NCBI RefSeq assembly: GCF_022808595.1 | Contig: NZ_JAKUCN010000004.1 | Location: 248,001-312,000 of the forward strand | Direction of reading: 5' to 3' | DNA from: Microvirga solisilvae | Lineage (GTDB): Bacteria; Pseudomonadota; Alphaproteobacteria; Rhizobiales; Beijerinckiaceae | DNA: 64,000 bases | Shown here: piece by piece, positions 9,358-19,726 of the stretch | Layout of the letters: each line of letters opens with the position of its first letter | Numbering within the stretch: the stretch's first letter is position 1 | Translations under genes and position numbers: made by a program | Notes under the pieces: generated by a model | What the model saw: the letters and a program-made list of their open reading frames with translations, nothing else | Told to the model about the DNA's origin: nothing | The model's database searches: none

Positions 9358-10563
9358 GTGAGGCACGAACCTCCCCCAGCCGTCGACCTGAAACGTAAGC
9401 CAGCTCTTTGGCTTCTGGTGCTCATCACCTTCAGCGGCACTCTGGCGATGCACATGTTCGTGCCGGCGCTCCCAATTGCCGCGCAGGATCTCAGCGCAAG
9501 TATCGCCTCTGTGCAGATGTCCATCAGCCTTTACATTCTTGGGCTGGCATTCGGACAGCTCATCTATGGCCCACTCTCCGATTGCTTTGGACGTCGGCCG
9601 ATCCTGATGATCGGGCTTGTTCTCTACACAGTAGCCGGGATTGCCGCCGCTGCTGCGCCTGGGGTTTATGCTCTGGTTGCCGCGCGGCTATTCCAGGCTC
9701 TGGGCGGGTGTGCCGGGCTGGTCCTCGGGCGCGCCATGGTGCGAGATATGTCCGGCCCTGAAACGGCTGCCCGGCAGCTTGCCGTGATGAACCTCATCGT
9801 GGTGATCGGTCCAGCACTTGCGCCTCTCTTCGGCGGGCTGCTTGCCACCACCTTCGGCTGGCGCTCCATTTTCCTGCTGCTCATCGCGCTTGGCGCGTCG
9901 AACCTTTTCTTTGCATGGCGCCTCCTGCCGGAAACGGGACAGCCTTCCGGCACAATCAGCGTTCTCTCCTTGGGTCGTGACTACAAGGGCCTCCTCGGCT
10001 CGCGCGCCTTCCTCGGCTACACCATCGGCGGCAGCTTCGCGACGACGTCGGGCTATGCTTTCATCGCGGCATCGCCCTTCATTTTCGAAGAATTCGGCCG
10101 ACCTGCCCATGAGGTCGGCATCGCCCTCGGATTGATGGCGGTGGGGGCTTCCATCGGCAGTGCTTTGGCCAGCCGCTTCATCGGCAGGGTGAAGATGGAG
10201 CGCCTGATGGTGGAAGCTAACGCCGTGAGTACCCTTGCAGCATTGATGCTCCTCAGCCTCGTTCTGCTGGGCGTCGTCGATGTGTTTTCTGCGGTTGGCT
10301 TGATGATCCTGTTTACGATGGGAGCGGGCCTGTCGAGCCCTGCCGCACTGACCAAGGCAGTGAGCGTCAATCCTAGATTGATCGGCTCGGCCGCGGGCCT
10401 CTACGGGTTTGCGCAAATGGCGGTCGGTGCCATCTGCACCTCCTTGTCCGGGCTGGGGCATGACCCGGCACTTGCAGCGGCATGCGTGCTGGCGGCCTCA
10501 GGGATCATCAGCCAGGTCGCATTCGGGATTGCCTTGCGAAAGGAGGGCGCCACTGAGGCTTAG
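9358..10563 (+). CDS. MFS transporter, Bcr/CflA drug-efflux type
   Basis: Twelve-helix major facilitator superfamily exporter of 401 residues. The first helix has FSGTLAMHMFVPALP, typical of the Bcr/CflA subfamily, and the loop between helices 2 and 3 has the MFS signature GPLSDCFGRRP. Helix 5 contains GPALAPLFGG, like motif C of drug/proton antiporters. I use the GTG at 9358. Neighbours recN and ligA are housekeeping genes and give no clue to the substrate; Bcr/CflA members export chloramphenicol, bicyclomycin or sulphonamides, but also cysteine and other metabolites. Confidence 0.85.
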   Translation: MRHEPPPAVDLKRKPALWLLVLITFSGTLAMHMFVPALPIAAQDLSASIASVQMSISLYILGLAFGQLIYGPLSDCFGRRPILMIGLVLYTVAGIAAAAAPGVYALVAARLFQALGGCAGLVLGRAMVRDMSGPETAARQLAVMNLIVVIGPALAPLFGGLLATTFGWRSIFLLLIALGASNLFFAWRLLPETGQPSGTISVLSLGRDYKGLLGSRAFLGYTIGGSFATTSGYAFIAASPFIFEEFGRPAHEVGIALGLMAVGASIGSALASRFIGRVKMERLMVEANAVSTLAALMLLSLVLLGVVDVFSAVGLMILFTMGAGLSSPAALTKAVSVNPRLIGSAAGLYGFAQMAVGAICTSLSGLGHDPALAAACVLAASGIISQVAFGIALRKEGATEA

Positions 10564-12810
<2,247 letters not shown>

Positions 12811-12821
12811 GTGGAACAGCC

Positions 12822-13511
12822 ATGACAACCTATAAGCGCGAGATGCGCGCAGGCCTGCGCGACATTGCACCGGTCGCTGTCGCCGCCGTTCCCATCGGAC
12901 TCCTGTTCGGTGCGCTTGCCGCTGCCAAGGGATTGTCGCCGCTCGAAATCGGGCTGATGTCCGGCCTCGTCTTCGCGGGCGGCGCGCAATTCGCGGCAAC
13001 CGAAGCCTGGCTTCATCCCGCGCCTGTCGCAGCGCTCACCTTCGCGACGCTGCTTATCAATGCGCGTCACGTGCTCATGGGTGCTTCGCTCTCGCCGAAG
13101 CTGAAGCTGTCGCGCCCTCAGCAGCTTCTCGCGATGTTCTTTCTCACCGATGAATCCTGGGCGCTGTCCGAGCGGCGCGCATTAGAGCGGCCGATCACGG
13201 GTGCTTATTGGGCCGTCATGGCCGCCGTACTCTGGCTGAACTGGAGCATTTCCAGCACACTCGGCGCGATCCTCGGCTCCTTCATGGGCGATCCTGCGCG
13301 CATCGGCGCCGACTTCGCCTTCACCGCGCTCTTCATCGGTCTCGTGGCTGGATTCGGCCGTAGCCGCGTGACGCTCGTGACAGTCGGCGTCAGCGCGGCG
13401 GTCGCTGCCCTCGTGCATTACTTTATCGGCGCGCCGTGGCATGTGGCGTCTGGCGCGTTGGCAGGTATCGCCGCCGCCTATCTTGCCGCTCCCAGGGAGG
13501 CGCGCTCATGA
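12822..13511 (+). CDS. azlC: AzlC-family branched-chain amino acid exporter, large subunit
   Basis: Polytopic inner-membrane protein of the AzlC/BrnF family, which together with AzlD/BrnE exports branched-chain amino acids and analogues. The sequence has the family N-terminal region AVPIGLLFGALAAAKGLSPLE followed by GLVFAGGAQFAA (split here for length), and hydrophobic segments throughout. I prefer ATG 12822 (229 residues); a GTG at 12807 overlapping the ligA stop would add five residues. The stop overlaps the azlD start (ATGA at 13508-13511). Confidence 0.85.
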   Translation: MTTYKREMRAGLRDIAPVAVAAVPIGLLFGALAAAKGLSPLEIGLMSGLVFAGGAQFAATEAWLHPAPVAALTFATLLINARHVLMGASLSPKLKLSRPQQLLAMFFLTDESWALSERRALERPITGAYWAVMAAVLWLNWSISSTLGAILGSFMGDPARIGADFAFTALFIGLVAGFGRSRVTLVTVGVSAAVAALVHYFIGAPWHVASGALAGIAAAYLAAPREARS

Positions 13512-13807
13512 GCCTCGATACGACGACGCTGCTCGCCATCATCTGCATGGCGGTGGTGACCTACATCACGCGCATCGCAGGCTTGTTCGTGGCGGATCGT
13601 CTCGTGTTGACGGGGCGCGCTAAGGCTGCCTTCGACGCGATCCCGCCCGCCGTGCTGGTCTCGGTGATCGCGCCGACGGCACTGACGACGGGATGGGCGG
13701 AGGCGATTGCCGCCGCCATCACCGCTATCATCGCCTTTCGGTTGCCGCTGCTCGCGACCATCGCCGTCGGCGTGGCCTCCGTCGTGCTGCTGCGAAACCT
13801 GATCTAG
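13508..13807 (+). CDS. azlD: AzlD-family branched-chain amino acid exporter, small subunit
   Basis: Small 99-residue membrane protein, the usual partner of AzlC. It has three or four hydrophobic segments and the family pattern TYITRIAGLFVADRL near the N-terminus and AFDAIPPAVLVSVIAPT in the middle. The ATG at 13508 overlaps the azlC stop, so the two are translationally coupled. Its TAG stop shares bases with the stop of the convergent aminopeptidase gene: the palindrome CTAG at 13804-13807 holds both stops. Confidence 0.85.
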   Translation: MSLDTTTLLAIICMAVVTYITRIAGLFVADRLVLTGRAKAAFDAIPPAVLVSVIAPTALTTGWAEAIAAAITAIIAFRLPLLATIAVGVASVVLLRNLI

Positions 13808-15624
13808 CCGATGGGGCGCGTGGCGTCCTCGAGCCATGCGCGTGTCTCGGCATCGAGATGCGGGCCGATCTTCGCGCGCACCTGCGCATGATAATCGTTG
13901 AGCCATGCGATCTCCTCGGCGCTCATGATGGAGGGCTCTACGAGGCGTAGATCGATGGGCGTGAAGGTGAGCGTCTCGAAGCCCATCATCTCGCGGTCGC
14001 CACCGGCAATCTTGCGCGGCTCCACGAGGATCAGATTCTCGATGCGGATGCCGTAATCGCCCTGCTTGTAGAAGCCAGGCTCGTTGGAGAGCATCATGCC
14101 GATCTCGAGCGGCGTGGTGCCGGTCTTGGCGATGCGCTGCGGTCCTTCATGCACGGAGAGATAGCTGCCGATGCCGTGGCCCGTGCCGTGATCGAAATCG
14201 AGGCCCGCTTCCCACAGCGGCTTCCTCGCGAAGGCATCGATCTGCGCGCCCGTCGTGCCCTTCGGGAAAACGATGCGGGCAATCGCGATATGGCCCTGCA
14301 GCACGCGCGTGAAGCGGTCCTTCATCTCAGCGGTCGGCTCGCCCACGATGATCGTGCGCGTGATGTCGGTGGTGCCGTCCTCGTATTGCGCGCCTGAATC
14401 GATGAGGAAGATCTGGTTGTTCTCGATCCTGCGATTGCTGGAAGCCGTCACGCGATAATGTGGCAGTGCGGCATTCGGGCCGGCACCCGAAATGCTCGGG
14501 AACGAGATGTTTTTCAGTGCGCCTGTCTCGACGCGGAACGCTTCCAGCGCTTCCACCGCATCGATCTCGGTGAGCTGTCCCTTCGGGGCCTCGCGGTCAA
14601 GCCAGGCGAGATAGCGCGCCATCGCAATGCCGTCGCGCAGATGCGCCGCATGCGAACCGGCGATCTCGGCCTTGTTCTTCACTGCCTTCATGAGCGCGAT
14701 GGGATCGGCGCCCACATCGACCTTGCCGCCTGCCGCTTCGATGCGGCGGATGAGGGCAACGGCGCCGGTGGTGGAATCGACGCGCACCTTCCCACCTGTC
14801 TGGCCGAGCGCATCGAGAGCGCTCTGGAAGGAGCTGATGGGCGTAAACTCGGCGAGTTCGCCGATAGCCGCGCCGGCCTCATTGGTGATCTTGGCGGGGT
14901 CGAAGAATAGGCTTGCGCGTCCCTGCTTCGGCAGAATGGCATAGCCGAGCGGCAGCGGCGTGTGACCCACATCGCCGCCGCGCAGGTTGAAGGCCCAGGC
15001 GAGGTTGTGCGGATCGGAGATCACCACCGCATCAAGCTTGGCCTCCGCCATCTTCCTGCGGATGCGCTCGAGCTTCGCCTCTGCCGTCTCACCGGCATAA
15101 TCCAGCGGGTGAGGGCGCACTGGAGCCTGCGGAGGCGCAGGGCGGTCGATCCAGATCACGTCGACCAGATTGATGTCGACGGGAGCAAGCCTGCCGCCTA
15201 CCTTCGCCACGGCCTGCTCCAGACGCTTCAGTCCATCGCTCGTGAGCAGCCACGGATCGTAGGCCAGCGTGCCGCCTTCCGGCAGATTGGCAGCGATCCA
15301 ATCCTCCACCGACATCTCGGCGAGCTGGACTGGCGTAATTACGGAAGTATCCACCTGCTCGGCGGCTTGGACCGTGTAGCGTCCATCGACCACGAGAGCA
15401 GCCTTCTCCTGCAGGACGACCACTGTGCCGGCGGAGCCCGTAAAGCCAGTGAGCCATGCTAGACGTTCGGCGCTCTTCGGCACGTACTCGCCCTGGTGCT
15501 CGTCGGCCCGGGGCACGATGAAGCCGTCGAAGCCGCGGCGGCTCAGTTCGGCACGCAGCTTGGCGATGCGGGCAGGGCCCTGCGAAGGAGAAGTCGTGTC
15601 GTCGAAGAATTGAAACTGGGCCAT
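13804..15624 (-). CDS. pepP: Aminopeptidase P family Xaa-Pro aminopeptidase (M24B), long form
   Basis: Metallopeptidase removing N-terminal residues before proline; predicted cytoplasmic. The 606 residues match the long, three-domain form: two creatinase N-terminal-like domains and a C-terminal pita-bread domain. Metal-binding elements visible are LIDSGAQYEDGTTDITRT (two Asp), HGTGHGIGSYLSVHEGPQ (His) and the Glu residues in LSNEPGFYKQGDYGIRIEN. The frame is open 62 codons upstream, but MAQFQFFDD at 15624 starts the recognisable protein. Convergent with azlD, sharing a CTAG. Confidence 0.92.
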   Translation of the reverse strand: MAQFQFFDDTTSPSQGPARIAKLRAELSRRGFDGFIVPRADEHQGEYVPKSAERLAWLTGFTGSAGTVVVLQEKAALVVDGRYTVQAAEQVDTSVITPVQLAEMSVEDWIAANLPEGGTLAYDPWLLTSDGLKRLEQAVAKVGGRLAPVDINLVDVIWIDRPAPPQAPVRPHPLDYAGETAEAKLERIRRKMAEAKLDAVVISDPHNLAWAFNLRGGDVGHTPLPLGYAILPKQGRASLFFDPAKITNEAGAAIGELAEFTPISSFQSALDALGQTGGKVRVDSTTGAVALIRRIEAAGGKVDVGADPIALMKAVKNKAEIAGSHAAHLRDGIAMARYLAWLDREAPKGQLTEIDAVEALEAFRVETGALKNISFPSISGAGPNAALPHYRVTASSNRRIENNQIFLIDSGAQYEDGTTDITRTIIVGEPTAEMKDRFTRVLQGHIAIARIVFPKGTTGAQIDAFARKPLWEAGLDFDHGTGHGIGSYLSVHEGPQRIAKTGTTPLEIGMMLSNEPGFYKQGDYGIRIENLILVEPRKIAGGDREMMGFETLTFTPIDLRLVEPSIMSAEEIAWLNDYHAQVRAKIGPHLDAETRAWLEDATRPIG

Positions 15625-15917
15625 CCGGGCAGTACCGCGATCAGGATTGAGGAAGCAGCACGCTATGCCGCTGGGACAGGCCCTGCAACCGCCATGGAGC
15701 CGCCCGGCCTGCATAGGCAACAGGCAATTTGCCCATCCCGCATGCGCCGAAGGCTCAAGCGTTAATATTTTCCGATGGTGCAGTGCAATAAGTGCATGGC
15801 TCGCATGCAATCGGCCCGCCTACTACTAAAGTCTGGCATGGCTTATGTATAGCGTAACAAGAACAGAGGAACGCTGAACCGAAGGGGTCTCAACGCCAAT
15901 CTGTTGGAGATGAGCCC

Positions 15918-16142
15918 ATGACCACAGCTGTTTTGTCCCCCGTCTATACCGGCCAGGTAAAGACCCCGTCCACGTTCTCGCTGATCGTCAGGAACGTGAT
16001 GGACGCCCTTGCCGAGAGCCGTGCCCGCAGCGCCGCTCGTGAGCTGCGCCGCCACGAAGCTCTGATGGCCGATCTCGGCCGCAGGCAGGATCATTCCGCC
16101 GATTTCTTGATCCAGGGCAATGATCTGCCCTTCAAGATCTGA
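15918..16142 (+). CDS. Small basic protein of unknown function
   Basis: A 74-residue protein with a good ribosome site (GGAG, nine bases upstream). No enzyme motif. The centre (NVMDALAESRARSAARELRRH) is a charged, probably helical segment rich in Ala and Arg, and the overall size resembles small DUF1127-type regulators, but the DUF1127 core is not clear enough to assign. A 293-base gap precedes it, which contains AT-rich stretches likely to hold a promoter. A second, 34-residue ORF follows 36 bases later in the same direction. Confidence 0.6.
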   Translation: MTTAVLSPVYTGQVKTPSTFSLIVRNVMDALAESRARSAARELRRHEALMADLGRRQDHSADFLIQGNDLPFKI

Positions 16143-16178
16143 GACAAGAATTTCATCGATAAAGAAGAGAGCAAAACA

Positions 16179-16283
16179 ATGTTGATCGTCCTCGCCCTCA
16201 AATTCGTCCGCGACGTCGTTGCCGATACCTTCCAGCTCCGCCGCGAGATGATGAAGCGCTATCCCGGCGTCCTTGCCGAGTAA
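16179..16283 (+). CDS. 34-residue putative microprotein
   Basis: ATG 16179 to TAA 16281-16283, encoding MLIVLALKFVRDVVADTFQL followed by RREMMKRYPGVLAE. A purine-rich ribosome site (AAAGAAGAGAG, 16161-16171) lies eight bases upstream. The first half is hydrophobic with an amphipathic pattern, the second half basic. It lies 36 bases downstream of another small ORF in the same direction, so they may form a two-gene unit. Function unknown; the strong ribosome site and clean ending support translation. Confidence 0.5.
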   Translation: MLIVLALKFVRDVVADTFQLRREMMKRYPGVLAE

Positions 16284-16299
16284 GCCTCACACCTACCCG

Positions 16300-17220
16300 C
16301 TAATGGCGGGGCTGCGGACGTGCGCTGCCCCGCTTCAGCACCAGAGCAGCCCAGCCTTCGAGATTGTAGCGGCGCTGCAGATACCAGCCCTGATGGGCAT
16401 AAGCTGACAGCACACCCGGAACATCATGGCCCAGAAGCCCTGACAGAATGAGCGTTCCGTCATTGCTTGCCACGCGCGACAGTGAAGGCGCCAGCATCCG
16501 CAGGGGCTTTGCCAGGATGTTAGCGAAGACGAGATCGAAATGTCCTGGGCGGTCGGCTTCCGGATTACGCGTGCCGGGGCCGACATAGAGCCTCATCCAC
16601 GGCCCGATGCCGTTGAGACGTGCATTCTCCTTCGCTACCCGCACCGCTTCCGGATCGATATCGCCTGCAATGACAGGGCGCTTCAAAACCTTGGCCGCCA
16701 CAAAGGCCAGGATGCCCGTGCCGGTGCCCACGTCGAGCACATGGCGGGGCGTGCGCATCTTCAATTCATCCACGAAAGCCTTCAGGCAGCTGAGCGTCGT
16801 GCCGTGATGGCCGGTGCCGAAGGCGAGGCCCGCCTCGATCTCGATGGCGATGTCGTTGCTGCGGCGATGCTCCCGGTCGTGGGAGCCGTGAACCAGCACG
16901 CGGCCGGCTCGCACAGGCTTCAGGCCTTCCAGGGAGGCCTTCACCCAATCCTTCTGCTCGAGGGGCAGGAACACGCCCTTGTCGGCTTCCTCGCCCACGA
17001 TGGGGCGTACGAGATCGCGGATGGCGGCCTCGTTCGGCTCATGGGCGAAATAGGCCTCAAGCAACCATGGCCCATCCTCAACCGTCTCGAAGGCGGCAAC
17101 GGCCGTCTCGGCAGGGTCGAATATCTCTCCGATCAGGTCCGTCATGGCGCGCGCGGAGCGCTCGTCCGTGGTGATGCGGAAGACATGGGTGGGGCGGTTG
17201 GGGTGCAGACCTTCAAGCAT
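16300..17220 (-). CDS. prmA: Ribosomal protein L11 methyltransferase
   Basis: SAM-dependent enzyme that trimethylates ribosomal protein L11. The 306 residues end in a class I methyltransferase fold: motif I is VLDVGTGTGILAFVAAKV, preceded by EAGLAFGTGHHGTT, which is diagnostic of PrmA, and followed by NILAKPL, equivalent to the NI(L)A catalytic motif. The N-terminal L11-binding domain is divergent, as is usual in alphaproteobacteria. It diverges from the SDR gene at 17358. Confidence 0.93.
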   Translation of the reverse strand: MLEGLHPNRPTHVFRITTDERSARAMTDLIGEIFDPAETAVAAFETVEDGPWLLEAYFAHEPNEAAIRDLVRPIVGEEADKGVFLPLEQKDWVKASLEGLKPVRAGRVLVHGSHDREHRRSNDIAIEIEAGLAFGTGHHGTTLSCLKAFVDELKMRTPRHVLDVGTGTGILAFVAAKVLKRPVIAGDIDPEAVRVAKENARLNGIGPWMRLYVGPGTRNPEADRPGHFDLVFANILAKPLRMLAPSLSRVASNDGTLILSGLLGHDVPGVLSAYAHQGWYLQRRYNLEGWAALVLKRGSARPQPRH

Positions 17221-17357
17221 GAGGCTGCTCTAGCACCCCCTGTGCCATGCCTCAAGCGATCCCGATCAAAGGAACCGCTCGGACTCGCACCCGTTCTCCC
17301 AACGCTAAGCCTGTCCCACCACGATTGCAGCGGTGCCTGCGCCGCCAGGAGATCCCC

Positions 17358-18233
17358 ATGTCCGGACGTCTTTTCGATAAGGTCGCCATCATCACCGGTG
17401 CCGGTACCGGTATCGGTGAAGCCATTGCCCTGAAGTTCGCCCGCGAAGGTGCGCGGCTCCTTCTCGTCGGCCTGCCTGACGATCCGGTTGAGGATGTGGC
17501 GCGTCTGATCAATGGGGCAGGGGGATTTGCGGAAACCTACCTTGGCGATATAGCCGAAGAGCACCACGCCCAATCCGCTGTCGAGGCCTGCGCGAATGCT
17601 TATGGGCGGATCGACATTCTCATCAACAATGCAGGCGTGTTTCTGGCCGCCGCCGAGACTCAGGATTACCCCATCGATAAATTCGATGAGACCCTTCGCT
17701 CGAACGTGCGCTCGGTCTTCCTGATGACCAAGTTCGCGCTGCCTTTTCTGCAGAAGACTTATGGCAACATCGTCTCTACCGGCTCAGAGGCCGGCATGAT
17801 CGGGATCGCCCAAAACACGATGTATGGCGGGACCAAGGCCTTCATTCATTCGTTCATGCGCGGCGTCGCTGTGGAGCAGGCGGCTTATGGCGTTCGAGCC
17901 AATTGCGTCTGTCCTGGGCCCATCGATACCGCATGGACTCACAAGTCGACCGGGCCGATGGATCGGAAGATGGAATCGATGATGATCGAGGCCACGCCCA
18001 TGGGACGGCGCGGTACGCCGGAGGAGGTGGCGAACGTATTCTGCTTCCTCGCATCCGACGAGGCGAGTTATGTGACCGGGGCTCTCTATGCGGTCGATGG
18101 CGGAGTTACTACGGCAAAAGGTGGCGTCGGCTCCATGGCCTCCTCGCATTTCAAGAAACAACCGGAAGGAACACTGCCGACGCGCCATTCGCATGACGGG
18201 CTGAAGAACAAGAATTACGAGACACTCACCTGA
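17358..18233 (+). CDS. SDR-family oxidoreductase
   Basis: Classical short-chain dehydrogenase/reductase of 291 residues. The nucleotide-binding motif TGAGTGIG is at residues 13-20, NNAG is present, the catalytic Ser is in STGSEAG, and the YxxxK pair in MYGGTKAF. AGGAG six bases upstream supports the ATG at 17358; an upstream opening at 17247 would add 37 residues of unlikely sequence. A C-terminal tail (about 35 residues after the usual VDGG end) carries a basic, low-complexity stretch. Substrate cannot be read from the sequence. Confidence 0.88.
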   Translation: MSGRLFDKVAIITGAGTGIGEAIALKFAREGARLLLVGLPDDPVEDVARLINGAGGFAETYLGDIAEEHHAQSAVEACANAYGRIDILINNAGVFLAAAETQDYPIDKFDETLRSNVRSVFLMTKFALPFLQKTYGNIVSTGSEAGMIGIAQNTMYGGTKAFIHSFMRGVAVEQAAYGVRANCVCPGPIDTAWTHKSTGPMDRKMESMMIEATPMGRRGTPEEVANVFCFLASDEASYVTGALYAVDGGVTTAKGGVGSMASSHFKKQPEGTLPTRHSHDGLKNKNYETLT

Positions 18234-18242
18234 TGGATGAGG

Positions 18243-18262
18243 TGCCGGCCCTTAAGCCGGCA
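18243..18262. terminator. Hairpin between the convergent SDR and cfa genes
   Basis: Perfect 7-bp stem (TGCCGGC with GCCGGCA) and a six-base loop that contains the cfa stop codon. No strong T-run on either side, so it may be a weak bidirectional terminator or only an mRNA 3'-end stabiliser. Confidence 0.4.
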
Positions 18263-19544
18263 TCAACTCTCTCGCCGGTTCGAGAATCTTGAGGCGCTCG
18301 GGCTCGATGGATTTGTAGTGGCGCTGCAGATCCGTGATGTAATCGCGCACGATGGGCGCGGCATCGCGCCTGCGAGCGAGCTGCATGTGGAACACGAGCT
18401 GGCTGCCCGTGGTGAACATCGTCTCGGCAGAGATGAGATAGAACTCGAACATCCGGCAGAAGCGCTCGTCATACATCGCAGCGATCTTCTCCCGGTTGGC
18501 CTCGAAGCGCTTGTGCCAATGGTTCAGGGTCTTGGCATAGTGAATGCGGAGAAACTCGAGGTCCGTCACCCAAAGAGAATTCTGCTCTGTCACAGGAAAG
18601 ACCTCGGACAGGGCAGGGGAGTAAGCGCCTGGGAAGATGTATTTGCGCAGCCACGGGCTGGCCGTTCCGGGTGGGCTCATCTTGCCGATGGAATGCAGCA
18701 CCATCAATCCGTCATCGTCGAGCAGTGCGTTGATCTTGGCGAAAAACTCGCCGTAATGATGCACACCCACATGCTCGAACATGCCCACGGACACGATCCG
18801 GTCGAAGCGTTTGTCGACCTTGCGGTAATCGAGCAGCTCGAAGCGCACGCGGTGCGATAGTCCTACGCGCCTCGCCTTTTCGTTCGAGAGTTCGTACTGC
18901 TCTTTGGAAAGCGTGACGCCCGTCACGTCCACATCCTCCATTGCGGCGAGATAGAGCGCGAGATCGCCCCAGCCGCTGCCGATATCGAGGATCTTCAAGC
19001 CGGGCTTGAGCTGCAGTTTTGATGCGATGAGGCGCAGCTTGTTCTGCTGTGCTTCTTCCAGCGTGTCTTCATCGTTGACGAAATAGGCGCAGGAATACTG
19101 CATGCCCTTGTCCAGAAAGAGCCGGTAGAACTCATTCCCGAGATCGTAGTGATGCGCCACGTTTTGTTGCGCCTTGCCGACAGGGTTTGCCTGCTGAAAG
19201 CGCTTCACGGCCCTGGAAATGCGCTTCAGCACGTTCTGTAAGGGATAGTTCGCCAGAGTGGAGCGGTTCTGGGAGAAGAGGTTCAGGAAGTCCCTTAAGG
19301 AGGAGCCTTCCTCGAAGCTCATGCGGCCGTCCATATAGGCCTCGCCCGCATGAAGCTCCGGATTGAGGAAGAGTTTGTGATAGAGCGATTTATCCGTCAG
19401 CCGCATGGTCACGTTCAGGCCGGGCTTCTCGCCTCCGAAGACGTGAGTTTTGCCCTCTGCATCGATGACCTTCAACGTCCCAGTGCGCACGAAGGACTTG
19501 AGCATATGGGAAAGGGGAAACATCGGAAGCCTCATGGATAGCAT
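18252..19544 (-). CDS. cfa: Cyclopropane-fatty-acyl-phospholipid synthase
   Basis: Transfers a methylene group from SAM to double bonds of membrane phospholipid acyl chains. Length 430 with the Cfa N-terminal domain, then YSCAYF (active-site region), the SAM motif KILDIGSGWGDLALYLA, and SVGMFEHVGVHHYGEFF. Start is uncertain among in-frame ATGs at 19544, 19535 and 19523; the last has GAGG six bases upstream. Divergent from the manganese catalase gene, with which it shares a 182-base intergenic region. Both are typical stationary-phase or stress genes. Confidence 0.93.
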   Translation of the reverse strand: MLSMRLPMFPLSHMLKSFVRTGTLKVIDAEGKTHVFGGEKPGLNVTMRLTDKSLYHKLFLNPELHAGEAYMDGRMSFEEGSSLRDFLNLFSQNRSTLANYPLQNVLKRISRAVKRFQQANPVGKAQQNVAHHYDLGNEFYRLFLDKGMQYSCAYFVNDEDTLEEAQQNKLRLIASKLQLKPGLKILDIGSGWGDLALYLAAMEDVDVTGVTLSKEQYELSNEKARRVGLSHRVRFELLDYRKVDKRFDRIVSVGMFEHVGVHHYGEFFAKINALLDDDGLMVLHSIGKMSPPGTASPWLRKYIFPGAYSPALSEVFPVTEQNSLWVTDLEFLRIHYAKTLNHWHKRFEANREKIAAMYDERFCRMFEFYLISAETMFTTGSQLVFHMQLARRRDAAPIVRDYITDLQRHYKSIEPERLKILEPARELMPA

Positions 19545-19601
19545 CTTCTGAGAGGCGATGGTTCCACACTTAATAGAGCTTGGCTAGGGGCCAGCAAAAT
19601 C

Positions 19602-19626
19602 GGAACAAGTCTAAAGTAGATGTTCC
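19602..19626. promoter_or_regulatory. Inverted repeat GGAACA-N13-TGTTCC between cfa and manganese catalase
   Basis: Six-base arms at 19602-19607 and 19621-19626. Each arm contains GGAAC, the -35 element of EcfG-type promoters, in opposite orientations. The distance to the opposing GTT is 14 bases, shorter than the usual 15-18, so an operator role is as likely as a promoter role. Confidence 0.3.
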
Positions 19627-19639
19627 AAGGATTCATTGG

Positions 19640-19664
19640 GGAACAACCATGCTGTGCCTTGGTT
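19640..19664 (+). promoter_or_regulatory. EcfG-type general stress promoter for manganese catalase
   Basis: GGAAC at 19640-19644, a 16-base spacer, and GGTT at 19661-19664. The consensus for the alphaproteobacterial general stress sigma factor EcfG is GGAAC-N16/17-CGTT, so only one base differs. The predicted start point would be about 55 bases before the catalase ATG. The match is seen in sequence; use by EcfG is inferred. Confidence 0.5.
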
Positions 19665-19726
19665 GGAGAGCAGACTCTCGTGCGGCCAGAAGAGTCTGTC
19701 CATCCAACCCATACAGGAGCAAGCCG

